A DNA stretch of 64,000 nt from Paenibacillus phytorum (GTDB lineage Bacteria; Bacillota; Bacilli; Paenibacillales; NBRC-103111), in assembly GCF_013141715.1 (NCBI RefSeq), contig NZ_WHOA01000190.1, forward strand, positions 1 through 64,000. The letters are read 5' to 3'. Position numbers and translations under genes: made by a program. The notes under the pieces were generated by a model that did no database searches, was not told where the DNA came from, and saw nothing but the letters and a program-made list of their open reading frames with translations. Each line of letters opens with the position of its first letter. Within the stretch, counting starts at the first letter, position 1. Shown piece by piece: positions 25,335-34,411 of the stretch.

Positions 25335-25463
25335 ATGGCTAAGAACAAGAACAACAAGAATAAAAATTTGAGCTCGAATGTAGCTCAAGACGTAGAATTT
25401 GCTGCTGAAACATCAGTAGCGAACAAACAGCAACAAACGAATACACAAAACCAAAATAAATAA
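25335..25463 (+). CDS. sspE: Gamma-type small acid-soluble spore protein
   Basis: 42 residues, rich in Asn, Gln and Lys (MAKNKNNKNKN, then NVAQDVEFAAET, ending QTNTQNQNK). Gamma-type SASPs store amino acids in the spore core and are cut on germination by the GPR protease; VEFAAET matches its recognition site. Only one such site is present, so the protein is short for the class. ACAGGAGGTGATTGAAC precedes the ATG. A CATAA and CTATACTTA pair upstream resembles a SigG promoter. The gene is too short for routine gene finders. Confidence 0.8.
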   Translation: MAKNKNNKNKNLSSNVAQDVEFAAETSVANKQQQTNTQNQNK

Positions 25464-25495
25464 TGCAATATCAATAAGCTGAAAAGCGATAGAGA

Positions 25496-25526
25496 GCAGA
25501 GATCTGAAAAGGTCTCTGTTTTTTAT
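25496..25526 (+). terminator. Terminator after the spore protein gene
   Basis: GCAGAGATC / GGTCTCTGT hairpin with a T-run. Confidence 0.7.
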
Positions 25527-25602
25527 TTCTTTTCAACATCTCCTATCTCCGATATAATGTAACAAAAACTAACATTTAGGTTCCTTGTGGGAGGAGTTCC
25601 AA

Positions 25603-27132
25603 TTGCTTATGCGCGTAGAAATGAAACACAAAGCTTGGTTGTATGCTCTTATTCTCATTGGTATTACGATAAGTGTATTCGCGTTATTTACTTCCACTCG
25701 ATGGTTTACGGCTGCAAGTTTGGCTGTTTTTTTGTTTATAGGTATTATTGCTTGGCTTAGTACCAGATCATCAAGATCATCTAATAGTCTCGATATTAAG
25801 GGCCAACAAGAGCAATTCCGAACGTTTATACAAGAATCTCAGGTTGTAGCGGACAGATTAGCAGCTGCTGTTGAGGAAGTCAATCGTTCGATCGGACAAC
25901 TTTTGCAAATAGCCGATGCTTCGATTCAAGGAGAAGAGGATCTAAAGATACGAAGTAATCAAGCCGTTGGACAGTTGCAGGAAGCATTCGCTGCGATTCA
26001 GCAGGTAGCGGCTGCAGCAGACCAAATTCTAGATTCATCCTTACATATGCATCAAGAGAGTGAGCAAACCAAAGATACGGTAGTCGATGTATGCCGATCA
26101 CTGAATGCCACAGATGAAGTCATGAATGATCTACATATTAATAATGATACCATGCAGAGGAAGATTCAGGATTTGACCGGACATACTTCCAAGATTGAAG
26201 AAATCAATACATTTATTGCGGAAGTAGTGTCTCAAACCTCGCTGCTCGCGCTTAATGCATCCATTGAAGCGGCCAGAGCGGGTGAGCATGGACGAGGCTT
26301 TTCTGTCGTCGCACAGGAAATTAAGAAGCTGGCCACACAAAGTCATGAAGCAGTTACGAAATCTTCCGAACTATTGGCATCCATCGAGAGCGGTGTTTCC
26401 CAAGTTGTGACAGCGGTTGCTGAAGAGAAGGCATCTGTCGCTCATGGGATTGCTGAGATGAAAATAATAAAAGACAAGATCGATACGATCTTCGCGTTGA
26501 TTCTGAACGTCAATAATCTTGTATCGAGTACAACAAGCTCCACCCAGCATCAGTCCTCGCTTGTCTCAGGTACAAGAACATCACTAGGTCAAGTTGTTGA
26601 TTTGATGAATGAGACGATGTCTAGTGTGGAGATTACCTTGGATCAAATGAAAAAGCAGCGCCATGAAGTATCGATGCTCCAGCATATCAACCAAAATCTA
26701 GATCGTTCCTCTAAGGAACTGATACAGGCGATACAAGCGGTAGGTATGCAAAATAAAGAAGGTACGATTCATGTAAATATCCAAGAAATGAAGCAAGTGC
26801 TTAGCTCACTTGTACTAATACCTGACATAACTTCATTGCTTGATGGTAAGCATGCCTCCCATTTAGGCACTGCTTTGCAGAAAACGGCCGGAATTGAAGC
26901 CATCTGGTCTAACCGCGCGGATGGAACCTTCATCTATTCGATGCCAGAGGCAGGTCTAGTTAATGCAAAAGGCAGAGAGTGGTGGAAGCGTGCGATGGGT
27001 GGAGAACTCTTCGTTTCTCCGGAATACGTGTCAGCTATTACTAAAAAACCGTGTATCACGATGTCAAAAGCGATAATAGATGACACGGGAACCCCTGTTG
27101 GTGTTGTAGGAATCGATTTAATATTGAAATAA
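25603..27132 (+). CDS. Methyl-accepting chemotaxis protein with C-terminal Cache-like domain
   Basis: About 509 residues. Two closely spaced membrane helices (about 10-30 and 35-53) leave almost no outside domain and no clear HAMP. The signalling hairpin is intact (FIAEVVSQTSLLALNASIEA followed by ARAGEHGRGFSVVAQEIKKLA). After the hairpin, residues 400-509 resemble half of a Cache/PDC sensor (GIEAIWSNRADGTFIYSMPE, WWKRAMGG, VVGIDL), so sensing is probably cytoplasmic. I choose the TTG at 25603, 6 bp after GGAGGAG; ATG at 25609 is the alternative. Confidence 0.85.
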   Translation: MLMRVEMKHKAWLYALILIGITISVFALFTSTRWFTAASLAVFLFIGIIAWLSTRSSRSSNSLDIKGQQEQFRTFIQESQVVADRLAAAVEEVNRSIGQLLQIADASIQGEEDLKIRSNQAVGQLQEAFAAIQQVAAAADQILDSSLHMHQESEQTKDTVVDVCRSLNATDEVMNDLHINNDTMQRKIQDLTGHTSKIEEINTFIAEVVSQTSLLALNASIEAARAGEHGRGFSVVAQEIKKLATQSHEAVTKSSELLASIESGVSQVVTAVAEEKASVAHGIAEMKIIKDKIDTIFALILNVNNLVSSTTSSTQHQSSLVSGTRTSLGQVVDLMNETMSSVEITLDQMKKQRHEVSMLQHINQNLDRSSKELIQAIQAVGMQNKEGTIHVNIQEMKQVLSSLVLIPDITSLLDGKHASHLGTALQKTAGIEAIWSNRADGTFIYSMPEAGLVNAKGREWWKRAMGGELFVSPEYVSAITKKPCITMSKAIIDDTGTPVGVVGIDLILK

Positions 27133-27210
27133 AGGTTCTCAAATCGCTTATTTTGGTGTAAAATAAGATTACTGTTATAAATCTTGACACGGGGAGATAG
27201 GTGAGTGATC

Positions 27211-27588
27211 ATGCTGAATGCTTTGCGATTGGACGGAAAACCTCAAAGAACACCAAGGAAAGCTGCAGAGGTACTTCCTTTCTTGGAAGCTTACATTGTC
27301 CGCAAGGAACAGCAGGTCCTGGATATTGAGCAGGTAGTAGAGCGCTACGAAATCAAAAGAATGAAAGAAGAGCGCGCTTATCAGACGATGTCATCATTAC
27401 GCCGCATGTTTTCTGGTAAGAAACCTGACCATCATCTTGCTGTCGAGTATATCCACTATGTGAAGAAACCCATGGAGCAAGTTAGGAAGCTTCGAGCTGA
27501 AATTGCCCATGCGAGACAAATTATGAATGAATCCAAACCTGGCGATGTGATCTCAGTACCGGATGAGATTGAAGAGCTGCTTTCTTAA
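27211..27588 (+). CDS. Hypothetical helical protein
   Basis: About 125 residues, highly charged and almost wholly helical, with coiled-coil segments (FLEAYIVRKEQQVLDIEQVVERYE and the KPMEQVRKLRAEIAHARQIM stretch). GTG at 27205 with GGGGAG and ATG at 27211 with GGTGAG are both possible starts. No named family recognised. It may share a transcript with the chemoreceptor, 70 bp upstream. Confidence 0.6.
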   Translation: MLNALRLDGKPQRTPRKAAEVLPFLEAYIVRKEQQVLDIEQVVERYEIKRMKEERAYQTMSSLRRMFSGKKPDHHLAVEYIHYVKKPMEQVRKLRAEIAHARQIMNESKPGDVISVPDEIEELLS

Positions 27589-27596
27589 TACAAACA

Positions 27597-27624
27597 AAAA
27601 AACCTTCCAATTGGAAGGTTTTTA
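27597..27624. terminator. Bidirectional terminator
   Basis: AAAAAACCTTCCAATTGGAAGGTTTTT, a palindrome between the convergent helical-protein and amt genes. Confidence 0.85.
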
Positions 27625-27630
27625 TTGTTC

Positions 27631-28920
27631 TCATTGACCTTTTTTTAGTTGTTCTAAGTCCAGAAATCCATCCTCTTGGCTGTAAGCCGGAACACCATGG
27701 ATACCGACGTCCAATCCGACTAATTCCTCATCTCTACTAACTCGCAGTGGAACGATAAGTTGAATTAGCTTCATACAACCCCATGTAATAACGAATCCCC
27801 ATATACAAATCGTAACAAGTCCTAATGCTTGAACACCTAGAAGGCTGAAGCCCCCGCCATAAAATAAACCAGCAGTACCTTCACGAATCGCGTCAGGCTG
27901 TGCAAAAAATCCTACAGCGAGAGTCCCGATGCTGCCGCTGATACCATGAACAGGAAAAGCCCCGACTGGATCATCAATCCGTCTTGCTTCAAGCATTTCT
28001 GTTGCATAAACCATTGCGATCCCGCAAATTGCTCCGATGAAAATGGCTGCAGCATCACTAACGAAAGCACAGCCTGCGGTAATGCCGACGAGCCCTGCAA
28101 GAGCGCCGTTGATAACCATAGGGGGATCGGCTTTGCGGTAGCGCATCATGGTGAATAAAATGCACGTTGCACTGCCCGCCGCTGCTGCCAGCATGGTGGT
28201 TACTGCAATGTGGCCGATCGAAGTATTGGTGGCACTTAGTGTGCTTCCTGAGTTAAAGCCAAACCAACCGAACCAAAGGATAAATGCGCCTACAGAGGCA
28301 AGCGGCAAATTGGATGGTGGGACAATATTAGCCGTACCGTTAGCGGAAAATTTGCCAATCCGTGGACCAATGATCATCGCTGCAGCAAGAGCGGAGAAGC
28401 CGCCAAGTGCGTGAATGACAGCAGAACCTGCGAAATCAACCATGCCTAATTTGCCGAGCCATCCATTGACGGCCCAAACCCAGTGGCCAGCAATGGGGTA
28501 AATTAAACCAGTCATTGCGATGGTGTATAGAATGTAAGCGCGGAAGTTGATGCGTTCGGCTACAGCCCCAGATACGATCGAGATCACAGCGATAACAAAG
28601 GCACACTGGAATAGCCAATAAGTCTCATGTGAGATATTTAAAACGATATGTGTTAAATCTCCTCCCATGAAGAAACCGGTAGTTCCAAATAGTCCAGAAA
28701 CATCTTTTCCGTACATAAGGGCAAAGCCGAATAAGTAAAAAATAAGTGCTCCGAAAGAGATATCAACAAACACTTTCATAATGATACTTACCGCATTTTT
28801 TTGTCTGACGAAACCTGCCTCCAATAAAGCGAAGCCGCCTTCCATCAATAGAATCATGGCAGCTGTCAGAACCACCCATATGGTATCTAGGCCGCTAGAA
28901 AGCTGTTGGATAGCATCCAT
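27631..28920 (-). CDS. amt: Ammonium transporter
   Basis: 429 residues, Amt/Mep/Rh family, about 11 membrane helices. The ammonium-site Asp162 in DFAGS, twin histidines His170 (VIHALGG) and the one in FPVHGISGSIGTL near 322 are all present. It imports ammonium when nitrogen is scarce. AAGGAGA precedes the ATG. No GlnK gene adjoins it. A GlnR-like box and a consensus promoter lie upstream. Confidence 0.95.
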   Translation of the reverse strand: MDAIQQLSSGLDTIWVVLTAAMILLMEGGFALLEAGFVRQKNAVSIIMKVFVDISFGALIFYLFGFALMYGKDVSGLFGTTGFFMGGDLTHIVLNISHETYWLFQCAFVIAVISIVSGAVAERINFRAYILYTIAMTGLIYPIAGHWVWAVNGWLGKLGMVDFAGSAVIHALGGFSALAAAMIIGPRIGKFSANGTANIVPPSNLPLASVGAFILWFGWFGFNSGSTLSATNTSIGHIAVTTMLAAAAGSATCILFTMMRYRKADPPMVINGALAGLVGITAGCAFVSDAAAIFIGAICGIAMVYATEMLEARRIDDPVGAFPVHGISGSIGTLAVGFFAQPDAIREGTAGLFYGGGFSLLGVQALGLVTICIWGFVITWGCMKLIQLIVPLRVSRDEELVGLDVGIHGVPAYSQEDGFLDLEQLKKGQ

Positions 28921-28960
28921 AATCTGATCTCTCCTTATGTTTGAGGAATTCTTTGCACCA

Positions 28961-28990
28961 ATTATACGGTTCTGATGATAAACATGTCAA
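28961..28990 (-). promoter_or_regulatory. SigA promoter of amt
   Basis: On the minus strand TTGACA, 18 bp, TATAAT. Confidence 0.75.
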
Positions 28991-28997
28991 CGATATA

Positions 28998-29014
28998 CGT
29001 GAGAATACATAACA
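28998..29014 (-). promoter_or_regulatory. GlnR/TnrA-like box upstream of amt
   Basis: Minus-strand TGTTA-TGTATTC-TCACG fits TGTNA-N7-TNACA with one mismatch at the last base. It is just upstream of the -35, centred near -50, a position suited to activation. Confidence 0.5.
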
Positions 29015-29188
29015 TCTGATGGTTATTGTTCGTTTTCTAAATAATTGATGTCAGTTATTCATTTAATTCTGCGAAAACTCAGTCTCTAGACCGAGGAAAC
29101 CATCAATCTTTCGTCTCTTTTCATTCATGACTGTATCTTATAAACTAGAGGTATCTTAACAACGTTGTACACAAATGGAGGAAGAAGC

Positions 29189-30301
29189 ATGAATCCGCAT
29201 ATGTTTCAAAGAATAATTTGGGGGCTTGTCCTCGTAACGGCAGGTGTCCTTTATTTACTTAACCAATTAGGGTTTATTGATATTGATCTTGCTTATATGT
29301 TTTCCACTTATTGGCCTGTCATTCTTATTTTCTACGGTCTCGTTGGTTTTGTTTGGCAGCGTAAGTATCATTGGGGAGGTTCGGTTTGGAGTTTGCTCGT
29401 TTGCTGTATTGGGACGATCTTTCTCTTGAAGAATTTAAAGCTGACCGATCGATCGCTTGGAGAGATGTTTCAGATTTTGGGACCTGTTGCTTTAATTTTA
29501 TTTGGATTGAATGTGATATTTAAACCTAGCAAGAAAGAGTCACCGGATTGGCCTTCTATTAAAGAAGAGAAAAATCAAGTTAGACAGGCAAGACGTGAAG
29601 CTAGAAGATTGCAGCATGAAAAATATAGAAATCCATGGGATCAACCCAAGTGGACTGATGGAGCATCATCGCCTACAAATGATAAGGAGCGTGAAAGTAA
29701 ATCTACATTTAATGAAGCAAAGCATGAGCTCAGTGACGAAGAGAAAGCTGTACTCAAGGATATTCATGGTGAGTTTCATGATAAGTATAAATGGGATGTC
29801 CCTGACGCGCCGGGAGAACCAGATCTAAAGCAACCTCAGCCACCGGGACAACCGAAAATACATGCTTTTAACCATCATGGGCACAAATACGATGATTTTG
29901 TACGTAACTTCGACTCCGGTGATGTACTCCATCGGCATGGTTTTATCGGAGATGTGCATCTAGGTCAAGAAGCTTGGGAACTAAAGCCGATTCAGATTTC
30001 ACATTTCATTGGTGATTCCGTCATAGATCTTACTCGTGCAGCTATTCCCTTGGGAGAAACGACGATTCATGTTTCAGCATTTATTGGTGATGTGAAAATA
30101 TTTATTCCCAATGATATTGATGTTGAAGTTCGCGTAATGGCAAGTTCTTTTATCGGAGATATGAAAGTGCTTGATCGACGTGAGAGTGGGTTTCTGCGCA
30201 GCGTGAGAACTCAGACATCGCAATATGAAGAAGCTGACCGGAAAATAATTGTAACCACGAGCATGTTTATTGGTGACATTACAATCAAAAAGATAGGTTA
30301 A
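29189..30301 (+). CDS. liaF: LiaF-like membrane regulator
   Basis: 370 residues. The N-terminal 110 hold about four membrane helices (DUF5668 type), followed by a charged linker. The C-terminal part repeats the motif FIGD five times (FIGDVHLG, FIGDSVID, FIGDVKIF, FIGDMKVL, FIGDITIK), typical of the LiaF/VraT beta-helix domain. LiaF restrains the LiaS kinase until the cell envelope is damaged. I start at the ATG at 29189, after GGAGGAAGAAGC; a TTG 24 bp upstream lacks a site. liaS follows after 9 bp. Confidence 0.88.
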   Translation: MNPHMFQRIIWGLVLVTAGVLYLLNQLGFIDIDLAYMFSTYWPVILIFYGLVGFVWQRKYHWGGSVWSLLVCCIGTIFLLKNLKLTDRSLGEMFQILGPVALILFGLNVIFKPSKKESPDWPSIKEEKNQVRQARREARRLQHEKYRNPWDQPKWTDGASSPTNDKERESKSTFNEAKHELSDEEKAVLKDIHGEFHDKYKWDVPDAPGEPDLKQPQPPGQPKIHAFNHHGHKYDDFVRNFDSGDVLHRHGFIGDVHLGQEAWELKPIQISHFIGDSVIDLTRAAIPLGETTIHVSAFIGDVKIFIPNDIDVEVRVMASSFIGDMKVLDRRESGFLRSVRTQTSQYEEADRKIIVTTSMFIGDITIKKIG

Positions 30302-30310
30302 GGATGGAGC

Positions 30311-31378
30311 ATGTACAAATTGCGAATGTTCAATATGAAGTGGCAGCTGCTGAATTATTTTCTTATCTCGAGTTTACTCACGGTATCTAGCATATATATT
30401 GTGCTTGAGTATTATAAGGAGGAGCTTGTTTCGTGGCAATTCCGCATGTGGTTCGTCATAGCTATTCTCTTGGTCTGTTTAACGGTGGGTTATGTTGCGA
30501 CCAAGAGATGGCAGCGCAAAGTGGATGAACTGCATGTAGCCATGCTCGAATTGTCCAAGGGGAATTTCTCCAGTCGGATTGAGATGGAACCCGTAGAACC
30601 ATTCTTGTATTTGTATGATGCTTTTAATAACATGGCCTCTGCCGTTGAAGAGCGTATTCAGCTGCTGCAAAAATTGGGTGAGGCCGAGGCGATTCGAGAT
30701 CAGGAGCTCACGGAAAATGCTGTGCTTGAGGAAAGACGCCGACTGGCACGGGATTTGCACGATACAGTTAGTCAAGAGCTGTTCGCCATTCATATGTCAG
30801 CATCCTCTTTACCCAAAATTCTGGAGAGAAACCCGGATGCGGCTCCGGGCGTTATGAATCAGCTTATTCAAATGTCTCACCATGCCCAGAAGCAGATGCG
30901 CGGACTTATTTCGCAATTAAGACCCATCGAATTGGGGGATATGAGCTTACAAGAAGCCCTAGAGAAATGGTTTCCGGAATATTGCCGAAACCATGAGCTG
31001 CAGGGCCAACTTGATGTTTCTTTGCGTGAAACGATATCTGAAGCGATTGAACATCAATTTTTCCTCATTATACAAGAAGGTCTTGCGAACGTAGTTAAGC
31101 ATGCTTCAGCTAAGCAAGTTCGCCTAGCTATATATGAAAGAGAGCACCAATATGTGCTTCAGCTGCAGGATGACGGTCAAGGCTTTGAACGTAGAGACAT
31201 CCCATCGGCTTCACATGGTTTATCGACAATGAGAGAGCGAGCGCAAAAGCTTGGTGGCGAAGTGGAGATAGACAGCAAGTTAGGATCAGGTACACGAGTT
31301 AGAGTACGCATTCCGCGGTTTACGGGACAGTCGAGCTTGCTAACGAAGGAAAGAGAGGGAGAAACAAATGAGCAGTAA
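30311..31378 (+). CDS. liaS: LiaS-like sensor histidine kinase
   Basis: 355 residues of the NarL/HPK7 type. Two membrane helices (about 13-32 and 47-64) with a very short outer loop make it an intramembrane-sensing kinase. A HAMP segment follows, then the HisKA_3 phosphoacceptor His150 in RRLARDLHDTVSQ and a GHKL ATPase domain (GLANVVKHA, DDGQGF, GLSTMRERA). Its 3' end overlaps liaR by 11 bp. Confidence 0.9.
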   Translation: MYKLRMFNMKWQLLNYFLISSLLTVSSIYIVLEYYKEELVSWQFRMWFVIAILLVCLTVGYVATKRWQRKVDELHVAMLELSKGNFSSRIEMEPVEPFLYLYDAFNNMASAVEERIQLLQKLGEAEAIRDQELTENAVLEERRRLARDLHDTVSQELFAIHMSASSLPKILERNPDAAPGVMNQLIQMSHHAQKQMRGLISQLRPIELGDMSLQEALEKWFPEYCRNHELQGQLDVSLRETISEAIEHQFFLIIQEGLANVVKHASAKQVRLAIYEREHQYVLQLQDDGQGFERRDIPSASHGLSTMRERAQKLGGEVEIDSKLGSGTRVRVRIPRFTGQSSLLTKEREGETNEQ

Positions 31379-32018
31379 CATTAAAGTGATGATCGTAGAT
31401 GATCACGACATGGTTCGGGTTGGGCTTCGAACTTACATCTCATTGGAACCCGGTTTGGAAGTTGTGGGGGAAGCAAGCAATGGCCAGGATGCGTTCGATA
31501 AGTTAAATCAAGAACTCTCTCATCAATTGCCGGATGTTATTTTGATGGATCTGACCATGCCTGTTCTGGATGGTATAGGCGCCACCAAGTTGATTTGCGG
31601 TAAATTTCCACAGGTTAAGGTTATTATGCTGACCAGCTTCTTGGAGGAAGCGAAGGTTCTTGAAGCCGTCGAATCTGGTGCCATCAGTTATATGCTGAAG
31701 ACGGTTTCATCCGACCAATTGATTCATGCAATTATGAGCGCTTACCGCGGTATGCCGGTTATGAACTCCGAAGTGTCCTTGGCGCTTACAAGAGGGATTA
31801 GGCAGCGTAATAGTACACCCGAGGAAGAAGGGTTGACTTCACGCGAGAGAGAAGTATTGCTTTTGATTGCAGAGGGAAAGAGTAATAAAGACATTTCAGA
31901 AGAGCTTTTTATTAGTATCAAAACGGTCAAAACACACGTCAGCAACCTTCTAATGAAGTGTGAATTAGAGGATCGGACTCAGCTTGCTATCTTCGCGCAC
32001 CGCAAAGGCTTGGTTTGA
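31368..32018 (+). CDS. liaR: LiaR-like response regulator
   Basis: 216 residues, NarL family: receiver with phospho-acceptor Asp61 (ILMDLTMPVLDG) and a LuxR-type helix-turn-helix from about 150 (LTSREREVLLLIAEGKSNKDI). It completes a liaF-liaS-liaR operon of cell-envelope stress response. Confidence 0.92.
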   Translation: MSSNIKVMIVDDHDMVRVGLRTYISLEPGLEVVGEASNGQDAFDKLNQELSHQLPDVILMDLTMPVLDGIGATKLICGKFPQVKVIMLTSFLEEAKVLEAVESGAISYMLKTVSSDQLIHAIMSAYRGMPVMNSEVSLALTRGIRQRNSTPEEEGLTSREREVLLLIAEGKSNKDISEELFISIKTVKTHVSNLLMKCELEDRTQLAIFAHRKGLV

Positions 32019-32105
32019 TAATAAGGAACGTACCACACATAAAAACTAGTTTTTGACACATTCTATGCGTAAGTAAAATAATATGAGCGCTTAAGGAGTG
32101 TCTGA

Positions 32106-32519
32106 ATGAAAACATTATCATCATCATTGGAGCAGGTTCAAGAATCTTTCGATAGTGTCCGTGAGCACCTGCATGAATTCGATTTTGCGCTGGGTGGCAA
32201 TTGGGATTACGATCATGGCTATTTCGACCACTACTTAGATGAAGACCATCTAGTTTGGCTGCGTATTCCTTTTCAAGTTGTGACAGGAAGGATTGATGGC
32301 GATGCTGAATCAACAGATGCGATCGTCGAAGTGGGAACTCCTTTCGTACTAAAGCATGTTTATAATGAAGGACTTGATCAGGACGCGGAAGCTGAAACCT
32401 ATGGCGCATTGATCGATCAATTCCAAACTCCGCTCGATCCGGATGCCAAAATCGAAGATAAATGGGTGAAAGAAGCAGCGGGTCTGCTCCATAAAGTGGA
32501 ACAAGCTTGGATACAATGA
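32106..32519 (+). CDS. yugN: YugN-like family protein
   Basis: 137 residues resembling the YugN family, soluble and acidic (NWDYDHGYFDHYLDEDHLVWLRIPF). The family is conserved in Bacillales, and no function is established. AAGGAGTGTCTGA precedes the ATG. Confidence 0.75.
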   Translation: MKTLSSSLEQVQESFDSVREHLHEFDFALGGNWDYDHGYFDHYLDEDHLVWLRIPFQVVTGRIDGDAESTDAIVEVGTPFVLKHVYNEGLDQDAEAETYGALIDQFQTPLDPDAKIEDKWVKEAAGLLHKVEQAWIQ

Positions 32520-32569
32520 GTTAGCCCTTTTTTTACCTCCATTTTATTGTTTTTTAATATTCGTTTAAG

Positions 32570-32633
32570 GTTATAGGTGCATGATAGAACTACAGAGAAC
32601 AAGACATCCCTTCAAGAAGCATGCACTTATAAC
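32570..32633. repeat. 14-bp inverted repeat upstream of htrA
   Basis: GTTATAGGTGCATG at 32570-32583 and CATGCACTTATAAC at 32620-32633 pair at 13 of 14 positions across a 36-nt spacer, just before the htrA ribosome site. It could be an operator pair or a leader stem. Confidence 0.5.
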
Positions 32634-32660
32634 TTTATTAATCAAATGGAGGTAAGACCT

Positions 32661-34265
32661 ATGGAAGACAACAAAAAAGACTATAGCGACTTCTTTAAGC
32701 CGCAGAACGACAATAGCAGTAACAATGATCAGGCTAATCGAAATGATTCTAATCATCAAGACCCGCAAGATCCACAAGATCCTAACAAAGCAAGACCTTC
32801 CTACTATTATTCGTATGGCCCTTACAAGTCGGCTTTTAACGAAGAAAACGAAGGTCATTCGCTTACAACTTCTTCGTCGGGAACTGAAGGAACCTCCAGT
32901 GTTGAAGTTACTCCGCCTAAGAACTTGCGTCCTTTCAGTTTTGGACCTGAAGCGGGCGCTCCACAAGGCTCGGGTCCGTGGGATCCAAACGCAAGAAAGC
33001 GTTCATCTGTGAAAAGCGTTTTCGCGGCTTTCATGGCAGGCGCCTTGGTCGTAGGTGCACTTATGTTCAGCGCTGATAAATTGAATTTGTTTACTGGCAA
33101 TCAGCCTCTAGCTTCGGGTAGCTCCACTGCGGCTGCAACGAAGAGCGGGAGCACTAATGGAGGCGAAGTGAAAAATGTTGGGCTGGACGTTGTTCGCCCA
33201 GGGAACATTTCGGCTATTGCACAGAACGCTGGGCCTGCCATTGTTAAGGTTGAATCACTAGTAAAACCGAAGCAATCAAGCCGTGGCGGTAATTCCCTCT
33301 TTGATGATCCGTTCTTCCGTCAATTCTTTGGGGATAATGGCGGCGGTAATACAACGCCTAACAATAATCAGAATAATTCCGGCAGTGGTGAACTGCAGCC
33401 AGCAGGTATGGGAACAGGGTTTATTTTCGAAAAAACCGGATATATTTTAACTAATGAGCACGTTGTGGACGGTGCTGATGAAATTCAAGTTACGGTAGAA
33501 GGTTATGATAAGCCTTTTAAAGCTAAATTGTTAGGTAACAGCTACGATTTGGATTTGGCTGTACTCAAAATCGAAGGCGAGAAAGAGTTTCCAATCCTTC
33601 CACTTGGTAAAGCTGAAGATGTGAATGTTGGGGATTGGGTTGTTGCTATCGGTAATCCATACGGCTTTGACCACACGGTTACTGTAGGTGTGCTTAGTGC
33701 GAAGGAGCGTCCTATCAGCATTCCAGATGCAAAGGGAACTCGCGAGTATAAGCACTTACTACAAACGGACGCATCCATTAACCCTGGTAACTCCGGCGGA
33801 CCTTTACTGAACTTGAATGGTGAAGTTATTGGTATTAATACGGCCGTTAGTTCTCAAGCGCAAGGCATTGGTTTTGCTATTCCTACTAGCACAATTTCTT
33901 CCGTTCTTGAAAATCTTAAAAACAATGTTCAAATTCCTAAAGAACCAGTGCCTTACTTAGGTGTAGGTTTACAAGATATTGGTAAAGACTGGGTAAGTGA
34001 ATTGAAGCTTTCGAACACAGATGGAGCATTAGTTGGCAGCGTTCAACGTAAAAGCCCTGCTTTCCAAGCTGGTCTTCGTCAATACGATGTCATTGTAGAT
34101 ATTAACGGAGCTAAGGTGAAAAATTCGCAGGAATTGATTACCAAAGTTCAGGCAGCGAAAGTTGGCGACAAGGTCACTTTGGGACTTATTCGAGACGGCA
34201 AGCGTATGGAAGTACCTATCACAATTGGGGATAAAAACGCGCTAGCCGAGACGCCTGCCCAATAA
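32661..34265 (+). CDS. htrA: HtrA-like membrane-anchored serine protease
   Basis: 534 residues: a disordered Asn/Gln-rich cytoplasmic N-terminus, one membrane helix (about 117-134), a trypsin-like protease domain with triad His267 (TNEHVVDGA), Asp298 (DLDLAVL) and Ser378 (GNSGGPLLN), and a C-terminal PDZ domain. HtrA proteases remove misfolded exported proteins at the membrane surface. The ATG at 32661 follows GGAGG; the in-frame 84 bp upstream are the inverted-repeat leader. The two-component pair downstream may regulate it, as CssRS does in Bacillus, but that is inference. Confidence 0.92.
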   Translation: MEDNKKDYSDFFKPQNDNSSNNDQANRNDSNHQDPQDPQDPNKARPSYYYSYGPYKSAFNEENEGHSLTTSSSGTEGTSSVEVTPPKNLRPFSFGPEAGAPQGSGPWDPNARKRSSVKSVFAAFMAGALVVGALMFSADKLNLFTGNQPLASGSSTAAATKSGSTNGGEVKNVGLDVVRPGNISAIAQNAGPAIVKVESLVKPKQSSRGGNSLFDDPFFRQFFGDNGGGNTTPNNNQNNSGSGELQPAGMGTGFIFEKTGYILTNEHVVDGADEIQVTVEGYDKPFKAKLLGNSYDLDLAVLKIEGEKEFPILPLGKAEDVNVGDWVVAIGNPYGFDHTVTVGVLSAKERPISIPDAKGTREYKHLLQTDASINPGNSGGPLLNLNGEVIGINTAVSSQAQGIGFAIPTSTISSVLENLKNNVQIPKEPVPYLGVGLQDIGKDWVSELKLSNTDGALVGSVQRKSPAFQAGLRQYDVIVDINGAKVKNSQELITKVQAAKVGDKVTLGLIRDGKRMEVPITIGDKNALAETPAQ

Positions 34266-34305
34266 TAAAAGATAAATTAAAGAGATAACTAAAGGTTAGT
34301 TCGGA

Positions 34306-34361
34306 ATAAAAGGAAGTGGAGTCCCGCGGCCGCAAGCTTGCAGGCTCTGCTTCTTTTTTGC
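34306..34361 (+). terminator. Terminator after htrA
   Basis: GAAGTGGAGTC / GGCTCTGCTTC outer stem with wobble pairs, then T6. The loop holds GC-rich palindromes. Confidence 0.65.
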
Positions 34362-34411
34362 TTGGATAGCGGAATTTGTTACAATGGGTGATAGAAGGGT
34401 GGTCAAAGTCG

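Noticed and set aside
34324..34350. Adjacent SacII, NotI and HindIII-like palindromes (CCGCGGCCGC, AAGCTT) resembling a vector polylinker
   Set aside because: They form the loop of a terminator with pairing outer arms, in a normal position after htrA, and no vector sequence adjoins. Chance palindromes are the simpler reading.
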